Of a stretch of DNA of 5,865 nt, positions 1 to 4,615 are shown in pieces. Position numbers and translations under genes: made by a program. The notes under the pieces were generated by a model, which made no database searches, was not told the origin of the DNA, and saw nothing but the letters and a program-made list of their open reading frames with translations. The DNA comes from Sphingomonadales bacterium (GTDB lineage: Bacteria > Pseudomonadota > Alphaproteobacteria > Sphingomonadales > Sphingomonadaceae): assembly GCA_017302775.1 (NCBI GenBank), contig JAFLDC010000186.1, positions 1 to 5,865 of the forward strand, read 5' to 3'. How positions within the stretch are numbered: position 1 is the first letter of the stretch; each line of letters starts with the position of its first letter.

Positions 1-612
1 GGAATCCTGATGGCCAAGATCATCATGCCTGATCCCAAAGGTGAAGCACTGGTGGAACCAGATGAGGTGGTCATCCCCGATGAAGAGGAACGCCCCGCCA
101 ACGTCATCATGGCCGCCGCGCAAGGTGCCCAGACCGGGGTCAAGCTGGCGGTCATGGTCGGTGCTATGGTGCTCGCCTTCGTCGCTCTGGTCGCGCTGGC
201 GAACGGAATTCTGGGCGGAATCGGCGGTCTGTTTGGCATGCCGGATCTGTCGTTCCAGATGATCCTCGGCTACGTCTTCGCGCCGATCTTCCTGCTGCTC
301 GGCGCGCCGAACTGGGTGGAAGCGGTTGCCGCCGGCGGCTTTTTCGGCACCAAAGTGGTATTGAATGAATTCGTTGCCTTCATCGATCTCAGCGCAGCCA
401 AGACACTGTCCGAGCAGACCCAGGCAATCGTCACCTTTGCGCTGTGCGGCTTCGCCAATTTCAGCTCGATCGCGATCCAGATGGCGGTCACCGGGGGTCT
501 TGCACCAAACCAGCGCCCGATCATCGCCCGACTTGGCGTTAAGGCGCTGGTCGCGGGCAGCCTGTCCAACCTGATGAGCGCAGCGCTCGCCGGGCTGTTC
601 CTAAGCCTCTGA
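1..612 (+). CDS. Concentrative nucleoside transporter (CNT/NupC family), C-terminal part
   Basis: This is the 3' part of an inner-membrane nucleoside permease; the reading frame is open from base 1 (GILMAKIIMP...) and stops with TGA at 610-612, so the true start lies upstream and the ATG at 10 is internal. About 203 residues are visible, about half of a usual CNT protein of roughly 400-430. Visible family signatures, numbered from the first codon in the window, are the hydrophilic stretch rich in Glu/Pro/Asp before residue 34, then hydrophobic segments around 48-68 and 86-102 (FAPIFLLLGAP), the CNT signature GTKVVLNEFVAF near 116-127, and the C-terminal ALCGFANFSSIAIQ and AGSLSNLMSAALAGLF segments. 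CNT proteins import nucleosides with Na+ or H+ symport. Two SNase-like nuclease genes follow on the same strand after 65 nt, so a role in salvage of nucleosides released from nucleic acids is a reasonable inference. The substrate range cannot be told from this half. Confidence 0.93.
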   Translation, partial: GILMAKIIMPDPKGEALVEPDEVVIPDEEERPANVIMAAAQGAQTGVKLAVMVGAMVLAFVALVALANGILGGIGGLFGMPDLSFQMILGYVFAPIFLLLGAPNWVEAVAAGGFFGTKVVLNEFVAFIDLSAAKTLSEQTQAIVTFALCGFANFSSIAIQMAVTGGLAPNQRPIIARLGVKALVAGSLSNLMSAALAGLFLSL

Positions 613-633
613 AACGGAGCAAAACCACGCATT

Positions 634-643
634 TATCCGGATA
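634..643. repeat. 10-bp perfect palindrome TATCCGGATA
   Basis: TATCCGGATA equals its own reverse complement and sits 22 nt after the transporter stop and 35 nt before the chosen nuclease start. With no loop it cannot form a useful RNA hairpin, so it would be a protein-binding site if it is anything. A 10-bp palindrome is weak evidence on its own, and no promoter boxes could be assigned around it. Confidence 0.25.
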
Positions 644-677
644 GGATGAAGCCACAAACCAGGGTCATGCGGCGGGC

Positions 678-1064
678 ATGGCCCTGTCGCTGTTCACCCT
701 TGCTACCGCTTTCACGCTTTGCGCGGATGCTCCCCGGATTAACTGCGTCGTTGATGGCGATACCTTCTGGATCAACGGAGAGAAAGTTCGTCTGGCGGAC
801 ATCAACGCGCCGGAGACGGCGCAGGCCGGATGTACGGCGGAGCGCGTTCTGGGTAACCGGGCAAAACGTCGCCTGCTCACCTTGTTGAACGCCGGTCCGT
901 TCACCCTGGCAATCGAGGGCCGCGCAACCGATCGGTATGGCCGCTCGCTGCGGATCGCCAAACGCGGCGGTCGTTCGCTGGGCGAACAGCTGGTCCGCGA
1001 GGGTCTGGCCGAGCCGTGGCGCGGACGACGATCGGACTGGTGTGCGGCGCTTGCGATGCGCTGA
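678..1064 (+). CDS. Thermonuclease (SNase-like) family protein, first tandem copy
   Basis: Predicted Ca2+-dependent phosphodiesterase of the Staphylococcal nuclease (OB-fold) family, 128 residues as called. The core motifs are in order: VVDGDTF at 24-30 (Asp of DGD), KVRLADINAPET at 36-47 (R38 and E46 match the catalytic Arg35/Glu43 of S. aureus nuclease), and TDRYGR at 84-89 (R89 matches Arg87). Position 43 is Asn where the Ca2+-ligand Asp40 is usual, so activity is uncertain. Cysteines at 15, 23, 52 and 122 suit an exported protein. Residues 1-18 resemble the hydrophobic core and AxA end of a signal peptide but lack the usual positive n-region. The in-frame stop TAG at 642-644 and absence of another ATG/GTG/TTG favour the ATG at 678, yet no good Shine-Dalgarno lies before it. 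An adjacent frame begins MKPQTRVMRR, which would supply the missing charges if one base were lost here. It lies in a same-strand run with the nucleoside permease and a second SNase gene 22 nt downstream. Confidence 0.87.
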   Translation: MALSLFTLATAFTLCADAPRINCVVDGDTFWINGEKVRLADINAPETAQAGCTAERVLGNRAKRRLLTLLNAGPFTLAIEGRATDRYGRSLRIAKRGGRSLGEQLVREGLAEPWRGRRSDWCAALAMR

Positions 1065-1086
1065 GCGAAGCCTTACCGCAAGCGGC

Positions 1087-1653
1087 ATGGTCTGGCCGCG
1101 GCGCAACAGGGGATACGGGCGCGTTTTGCCGACGCATCGCTGGCAGGGTATATCCCTGCCGCGACGGTTCTGGAACGCGATCAGATGGTGGCTGGCCGCC
1201 GCGATTCTCGTTCTGGCGCTGTCGTGGTTCCTGATCGATGACAGGATTGGCCCCCGAGCCATGCCGACCGGCCCCAACGAGATCATCACCGCCAAATTCG
1301 TCCGGTGCGGCCAGCGCGGCAGCGGCGCCTGCGTTCCTGATGGCGATACTCTGATCATCGGTCCGCGCCGGATTCGGATCATTGGTATTGATGCGCCGGA
1401 ACTCCACCCCGCCCGGTGCCCGGCCGAAGCCGCCAAAGGCGAGGCTGCCGCCAGCGCCCTGCTCGCCCTGGTCAACCAGGGACCGTTTTCCCTGGCTGGC
1501 CCCAGCCCGGACGTGCGCGATGAGTATGGCCGCGAGCTGCGCCATCTGCTGCGCGGACGAGCCGACGGATCGGTTCAATCGATCGCCGATGATCTGGTCG
1601 CCACCGGCACGGTCCGTCCCTACTTGCGCGGACCCCGCGATCCGTGGTGTTAA
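1087..1653 (+). CDS. Thermonuclease (SNase-like) family protein, membrane-anchored second copy
   Basis: Second SNase-fold protein, 188 residues from the ATG at 1087. It has a basic N-terminus (MVWPRRNRGYGR...), one hydrophobic segment at about 33-50 (WWLAAAILVLALSW) that reads as a signal anchor, and then the nuclease domain. Catalytic motifs are complete: VPDGDT at 83-88, RIIGIDAPE at 97-105 (R97, D102, E105 matching Arg35, Asp40, Glu43) and DEYGR at 145-149 (Arg87 equivalent). Cysteines at 82, 111 and 188 align with C23, C52 and C122 of the upstream copy; the first two are 29 residues apart in both. The protein stops just after PWC, with TAA at 1651-1653. The start is uncertain: no clear Shine-Dalgarno precedes 1087, and an in-frame TTG at 1126 has an AGGGGA about 12 nt before it. 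The likely role is degradation of nucleic acid outside the inner membrane, with the domain facing the periplasm; this is inferred from topology and family. Confidence 0.87.
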   Translation: MVWPRRNRGYGRVLPTHRWQGISLPRRFWNAIRWWLAAAILVLALSWFLIDDRIGPRAMPTGPNEIITAKFVRCGQRGSGACVPDGDTLIIGPRRIRIIGIDAPELHPARCPAEAAKGEAAASALLALVNQGPFSLAGPSPDVRDEYGRELRHLLRGRADGSVQSIADDLVATGTVRPYLRGPRDPWC

Positions 1654-1665
1654 TCGGGCGATTAA
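1650..1665. promoter_or_regulatory. Inverted repeat TTAATCG-GG-CGATTAA (possible operator or small hairpin)
   Basis: A perfect 7-bp inverted repeat with a 2-base centre overlaps the TAA stop of the second nuclease and lies about 20 nt before the start of the monooxygenase gene. As RNA it would give only a 6-bp AU-rich stem with a GGGC loop and has no following U-run, so an intrinsic terminator is unlikely. As DNA it has the form of a dimeric regulator site. The TTAA halves are 8 nt apart, not the 7 of a CtrA box. No regulator gene is visible nearby. Confidence 0.35.
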
Positions 1666-1674
1666 CGAATCACA

Positions 1675-1678
1675 GGAG
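1675..1678 (+). promoter_or_regulatory. Strong ribosome binding site (within AGGAGA) for the ABM gene
   Basis: GGAG lies 6 nt before the ATG at 1685 and fixes that start. This is the best Shine-Dalgarno in the four-gene plus-strand run, in contrast to the poor ones before the two nuclease genes. Confidence 0.8.
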
Positions 1679-1684
1679 ACGGAC

Positions 1685-1987
1685 ATGTTGCTGATCGAAG
1701 GCTGGCTCAAGCTGGGCGCTGGGGAATTCGAAAAGGTACGCGACCAGGCGATCGCCATGGTCAAGGCCACCAATGCCGAAGACGGCTGCATCCACTATTC
1801 CTTCGCGCAGGATATCGCCGATCCCGACCTGATCCGCATCTCTGAACGTTGGGAAAGCGAAGCGGCGCTCGGCGCGCACATGGCCAGTGCGCATATGGCG
1901 CAGTTCAACAAGACCATGGGTAGCGTAATTCGTGAAGGTGCAGACCTGTGGCTCTACAGCGCCGATCAGGTCAAGAAGCTGATGTAA
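1685..1987 (+). CDS. Putative quinol monooxygenase (ABM domain, YgiN-like)
   Basis: Small cytosolic protein of 100 residues, the usual size of a single antibiotic-biosynthesis-monooxygenase (dimeric alpha+beta barrel) domain. Recognisable features are the N-terminal strand LLIEGWLKL (2-10), the helix through FEKVRDQAIAMVKATNAE (15-32), the family turn EDGCIHY at 32-38, the strand ending ISERWES (52-58), and the LxxHMxSxHMxxF helix at 62-74 with H65 and H70. Family members act on quinols or polyketide-like aromatics without cofactors, but many in this group have no assigned substrate, so the enzyme name is a family label. The start is set by GGAG 6 nt upstream. It follows the second nuclease by 31 nt and may be cotranscribed, though the inverted repeat between them could separate its control. 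Its stop is 3 nt from the stop of the convergent molybdoenzyme gene. No functional link to the nucleases is obvious. Confidence 0.87.
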   Translation: MLLIEGWLKLGAGEFEKVRDQAIAMVKATNAEDGCIHYSFAQDIADPDLIRISERWESEAALGAHMASAHMAQFNKTMGSVIREGADLWLYSADQVKKLM

Positions 1988-1990
1988 GGG

Positions 1991-2746
1991 TTAGATTCCA
2001 GCGTACCAGGCGTAATCGCCATTATCCTCCCAATAGCCGCCCTTGCCGCCGTAAAGCCCGGTGAGAGTGGCACGGAGTTCTATGCGCATCACGTATTTGG
2101 CGTGTTTGTAGCCAAGCTGGCGTTCAACCCGCAGCCGCAGCGGGGCACCGTGCGCTTCGCTGAGCGGCGCATCGTTCATCGCCCAGGCCAGGATTGTCTG
2201 GGGGTGGAACGCATCGATCAGATCGATCGATTCGTAATAGGGCTTGTCGCCGAAGCGGTCAGCGCAGTGGAACACGACGTACCGCGCATCGGGCAGCAGC
2301 CCCGCAGCGGCAAGCACCGGGCCAAGTTGCGGCCCTTGCCACTTGCCGATCGCGCTCCACCCCTCGACACAGTCATGCCGAGTGATCTGGGCACGCTGGG
2401 GTAGCCGCTTCAACGCATCGAGGCCGAGCGTCAAAGGACGCTGAACCAGCCCATCAACCCGCAAAGCCCAACCGGCGAACCCGCTCGCGAGAGCAGCGCG
2501 ATAGGCAGCGTCTTCAACCCGCGCATTGCCATTGACGCGAAAATCGGGCGACATTTCCCCCGGCCCGAATTCACGCGCCAGGGCATCACCCATCACCAGT
2601 CGCTGGGCACGCATCGTCAGTCCCTCGGCCGATTTCATACCCTGACGGAACGTGCCATTGGCATTGAGGCGGTCACATCCGCTCAGCAACAAGCCGCCCG
2701 CCCCCGCCGCGCCGATCCCGATCAAACTGCGCCGGGTCAGGATCAT
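1991..2746 (-). CDS. Molybdopterin-dependent oxidoreductase (sulfite oxidase/MsrP superfamily), Tat-exported putative lipoprotein
   Basis: Periplasmic molybdenum-cofactor enzyme of 251 residues. The N-terminus TRRSLIGIGAAGAGGLLLSGC (4-24) has a twin-Arg pair at 5-6, a hydrophobic core and a lipobox LSGC at 21-24, with Asp at +2, suggesting Tat export and then lipid anchoring. The cofactor-binding domain shows VDGLVQRPLTL (97-107), TRHDCVEGW at 122-130 with C126 as the likely Mo-ligating cysteine, KPYYESIDL (168-176), HPQTILAWAMN (181-191), HGAPLRLRV (199-207) and LGYKHAKYV (211-219). It is shorter than E. coli MsrP (about 330 residues), and the separate C-terminal dimerisation domain of eukaryotic sulfite oxidases is absent. 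The ATG at 2746 overlaps the stop of the upstream cytochrome b gene (ATGA) and has GGAG 8 nt before it (2755-2758), so the two are translationally coupled. The open frame continues upstream of 2746 but only inside the cytochrome gene. The substrate is unknown; oxidation or reduction of a sulfur or other small compound would fit the family. Confidence 0.92.
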   Translation of the reverse strand: MILTRRSLIGIGAAGAGGLLLSGCDRLNANGTFRQGMKSAEGLTMRAQRLVMGDALAREFGPGEMSPDFRVNGNARVEDAAYRAALASGFAGWALRVDGLVQRPLTLGLDALKRLPQRAQITRHDCVEGWSAIGKWQGPQLGPVLAAAGLLPDARYVVFHCADRFGDKPYYESIDLIDAFHPQTILAWAMNDAPLSEAHGAPLRLRVERQLGYKHAKYVMRIELRATLTGLYGGKGGYWEDNGDYAWYAGI

Positions 2747-3498
2747 TCCGCCTGCTCCGCTTCCAGTGGCAGACGATAACGCCCGCTGAGCATCGCACGC
2801 ATCCCATTGATCGGTCCGCTCAGCGCAACCATGGCCAGATGCACGGCAACAAACCCGACCAGGGCCGCGGCGCATAGAAAATGGACTGAACGGGCCGATT
2901 GCCGCCCGCCAAGCAGATCGACCAGCCACGGCCAGCCGGCATCCATGGCGGGAGACATGGCAAGGCCGGTTAACACCATGCCCGGTAGCAAGATCAAGAG
3001 CACCGCGCTATACGCGAGCCGCTGCAACACGCCATAGCGCAGGGCTGCGGCTCCGGTGGGAAAGCGCAGCCGTGCGTGCTCGGCGATGTCATCGCGCAGG
3101 TTACGCGGCGCAAGGTCACGCGGCGTCGGCACGATCTCGCGGCGCAGACGCCCGGAGAGCAAGGCCCAGACCAGATAGCCGCACAGCGCCGCCGCAAGCG
3201 GCCAGGCAAAGGCCAAATGCCACAGCCGTGCATCGGCCAAGCTGTAATCGGTGGGGATGGTCACGGCGCCAGGGAAAGGTATGCCGCCGTTGACCTGGCT
3301 GAGGTCCAGCCAAGCCGGATCGGGGTTGGCGCCATAGTGGCCCCAATAGAGTCGCGGATGAGCGTTGAAAATCATCAGTCCGCTCATCAGCATGACCGTA
3401 ACGGCAATGGCATTGAGCCAGTGCCACAGGCGCGTCATCAGGCCGTGGCGCTTTACCACATCGCCGCCGCGTGGGGTTGGGCCGGGTACGGACTGCAT
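2743..3498 (-). CDS. Cytochrome b561-type membrane protein (electron partner of the molybdoenzyme)
   Basis: Integral inner-membrane di-haem cytochrome b, 251 residues. Four helices are visible at about 27-45, 91-112, 161-181 and 203-226. Histidines placed as haem ligands are H26 (LWHWLNA), H94 (RLWHLAF), H206 (SVHFLCA) and H220 (VAVHLAM). A long loop (46-90) with YWGHYGANPDPAW and PFPGAVTIPTDYS lies between helices 1 and 2. The frame is open far upstream, but the ATG at 3498 gives the expected short N-terminus before VVKRHGLMTRLWHW and has AAGAGG at 3509-3514, 10 nt away; a GTG at 3507 would leave almost no space to that site. Its last codons overlap the molybdoenzyme start (ATGA at 2743-2746). 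Proteins of this kind pass electrons between a periplasmic redox partner and the quinone pool, so this is presumably the membrane arm for the adjacent Mo protein. It is unlike MsrQ in having four helices, not six. Confidence 0.9.
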   Translation of the reverse strand: MQSVPGPTPRGGDVVKRHGLMTRLWHWLNAIAVTVMLMSGLMIFNAHPRLYWGHYGANPDPAWLDLSQVNGGIPFPGAVTIPTDYSLADARLWHLAFAWPLAAALCGYLVWALLSGRLRREIVPTPRDLAPRNLRDDIAEHARLRFPTGAAALRYGVLQRLAYSAVLLILLPGMVLTGLAMSPAMDAGWPWLVDLLGGRQSARSVHFLCAAALVGFVAVHLAMVALSGPINGMRAMLSGRYRLPLEAEQAE

Positions 3499-3588
3499 CG
3501 CTGGCACACCTCTTGCCGTTACTCTAGCCGGGTTGCCCTTGCGCCGCCAGTGCCCCTCCCCTACCGCGTGCCCAAGGGGAAATTTCGC
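3499..3588. promoter_or_regulatory. Divergent intergenic region between the cytochrome b/Mo operon and the EamA gene
   Basis: This 90-nt gap must hold, or lie close to, the promoter for the minus-strand redox pair and probably one for the EamA gene, because the two units start back to back. It contains the Shine-Dalgarno sites of both: AAGAGG on the minus strand at 3509-3514 and AAGGGGA on the plus strand at 3574-3580. No convincing -35/-10 pair was found on either strand; a minus-strand TAGAGT is present at 3521-3526 but lacks a good -35 partner. Confidence 0.4.
3574..3580 (+). promoter_or_regulatory. Ribosome binding site AAGGGGA deciding a GTG start
   Basis: AAGGGGA lies 8 nt before the GTG at 3589. 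An alternative in-frame GTG at 3568 lies upstream of this site and has no purine-rich sequence of its own, and the first in-frame ATG would remove part of the first membrane helix, so the GTG at 3589 is preferred. Confidence 0.7.
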
Positions 3589-4488
3589 GTGTCGTCCGCC
3601 GCTGCCAGCTATCGCCAACACCGTGCCGCGCCGTTTGTGGCAGCACTGCTGGGCATTGCCCTGTTCAGCATTATGGACGGACTGATGAAGGGCGCTTCGC
3701 TGGCGGTCGGGGCCTATTCGGCCATGCTGGTGCGGTCGCTGGTGGGAACCGTAATCGTTGCACCGTTGTGGCGCTGGCGGGGCGGCACCTGGCCGAATGC
3801 CAGTACAATGAAGCTGCACGCGCTACGCGGAGCGGTTTCGGGGGCCATGGCGACCTCGTTCTTTTGGGGCCTGGTCTATTTGCCGATGGCCGAAGCGATC
3901 GCGCTGTCTTTCATCGCACCTTTGATCGCGCTCTATCTGGCCGCTGTCTTGCTGGGCGAGCAGATCGGACGCGGCGCTATTCTGGCTTCGCTGCTGGGGC
4001 TTGCCGGGGTAGCTGTGATCGCCGCGGCCCGGATGGGTGAACAGCAGCCGGGGCCGATGGTCGGCTGGGGTATCGCCGCAATCCTGTTTTCCGCCGTGCT
4101 CTATGCCTTCAATCTGATTCTTCAACGCAAACAGGCGCTGGTCTCGGGGCCGATCGAAGTAGCGTTGTTCCAGACGGTATGGGTTGGCATCTTTCTGGGA
4201 CTGGCCAGCCCCTGGCTGCTGGTATGGCCCAATGCAGAAGCGCTGTCCCTGATTGTGAGCGGAGCGGTGCTTGCCATGATCGCGCTGATGCTGTTGTCTT
4301 GGGGCTATGGCCGGGCCGAAGCGCAGGCCCTGCTGCCGATTGAATATACCGCGTTCATCTGGGCGGCGCTGGTCGGCTGGTGGATGTTCGACGAAGCCAT
4401 GACCTGGTCAACCGTGGCAGGGGCGGTCCTGATTGTCGCGGGCTGCCTGATCGCCGCAAGAAAGCCTACCGAACAGACTGCACTTTAG
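3589..4488 (+). CDS. EamA/DMT-family transporter
   Basis: Inner-membrane protein of 299 residues with about ten hydrophobic helices, arranged as two EamA repeats of five (roughly 14-147 and 157-291), the standard length and build for the drug/metabolite transporter superfamily. Helices with typical features include FVAALLGIALFSIMDGLMK (16-34), the GAYSAMLVRSLVGTV stretch (41-55), the repeat-1 ending LLGEQIGRGAILASLLGLAGV (121-141), and the matching repeat-2 ending MFDEAMTWSTVAGAVLIVAG (266-285). The last segment is followed by a basic tail (AARKP). The start is GTG at 3589, chosen for the AAGGGGA site 8 nt upstream; the stop is TAG at 4486-4488. The open frame extends far upstream, but that part is antisense to the cytochrome b gene. 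Family members export amino acids, nucleotide-derived metabolites, drugs or other small solutes; substrate cannot be predicted here. It is divergent from the redox pair and separated from acnA by 127 nt, and appears to be a single-gene unit. Confidence 0.9.
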   Translation: MSSAAASYRQHRAAPFVAALLGIALFSIMDGLMKGASLAVGAYSAMLVRSLVGTVIVAPLWRWRGGTWPNASTMKLHALRGAVSGAMATSFFWGLVYLPMAEAIALSFIAPLIALYLAAVLLGEQIGRGAILASLLGLAGVAVIAAARMGEQQPGPMVGWGIAAILFSAVLYAFNLILQRKQALVSGPIEVALFQTVWVGIFLGLASPWLLVWPNAEALSLIVSGAVLAMIALMLLSWGYGRAEAQALLPIEYTAFIWAALVGWWMFDEAMTWSTVAGAVLIVAGCLIAARKPTEQTAL

Positions 4489-4615
4489 TCTTATATTACC
4501 GCCTTACCCTTGACGTGCGGGGGATTCGCGCGCATCGGCGGCGCCGACAACTGGCCCTGCTGCGGCCCTTTCGCGCAGTTCCCCCGGGGCTTCCAGATCA
4601 GGAGAACACGCGGCA
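4489..4615 (+). promoter_or_regulatory. Upstream region of acnA with possible -35 box TTGACG
   Basis: The 127-nt gap probably carries the acnA promoter. TTGACG at 4510-4515 is a good alphaproteobacterial -35 match, but at 16-18 nt spacing there is only CATCGG or similar, a poor -10. A TATATT at 4492-4497 has no -35 partner. A GATTC (GANTC methylation type) site lies at 4523-4527. A short GC-rich dyad TCGGC-GGC-GCCGA occurs at 4535-4547 without a U-run, so no terminator for the EamA gene can be named. Confidence 0.3.
4600..4605 (+). promoter_or_regulatory. Ribosome binding site AGGAGA of acnA
   Basis: AGGAGA lies 10 nt before the ATG at 4616, a little longer than ideal but the only purine-rich site nearby. 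It supports the chosen start. Confidence 0.7.

Noticed and set aside
1065..1250. Continuation of the first nuclease frame past its stop (AKPYRKRHGLAAAQQG...), as if the stop were a mutation
   Set aside because: The first protein already ends with the subfamily's usual WR-G-R-WC tail, and the overlapping frame from 1087 contains a clear membrane anchor leading into a complete nuclease domain.
633..1791. Long minus-strand open frames opposite the nuclease genes (633-1475 and 901-1791)
   Set aside because: They are typical antisense frames of GC-rich coding DNA; the plus strand carries clear SNase motifs and no family feature is seen on the minus strand.
2211..2235. GATC-rich short repeat (ATCGATCAGATCGATCGATTC)
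   Set aside because: It encodes the conserved ESIDLIDAF stretch of the molybdoenzyme and is explained by Ile/Asp codons; no longer repeat structure is present.
2747..2929. N-terminal extension of the molybdoenzyme frame
   Set aside because: It lies wholly inside the cytochrome b gene in another frame, and the Tat motif needs to be near the N-terminus, which the ATG at 2746 provides.
3076..3588. In-frame upstream extension of the EamA gene on the plus strand, giving a protein of 470 residues
   Set aside because: It is antisense to the well-supported cytochrome b gene, lacks membrane or family character, and the GTG at 3589 has a proper ribosome binding site and gives the normal family length.
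3499..3819. N-terminal extension of the cytochrome b frame on the minus strand
   Set aside because: The sequence is His/Arg/Gly-rich and non-hydrophobic and overlaps the EamA start; the ATG at 3498 has AAGAGG upstream and gives the normal protein.
4535..4580. GC-rich dyads after the EamA gene as a possible terminator
   Set aside because: Stems are only 4-5 bp, with no U-run, and are common by chance in this base composition.
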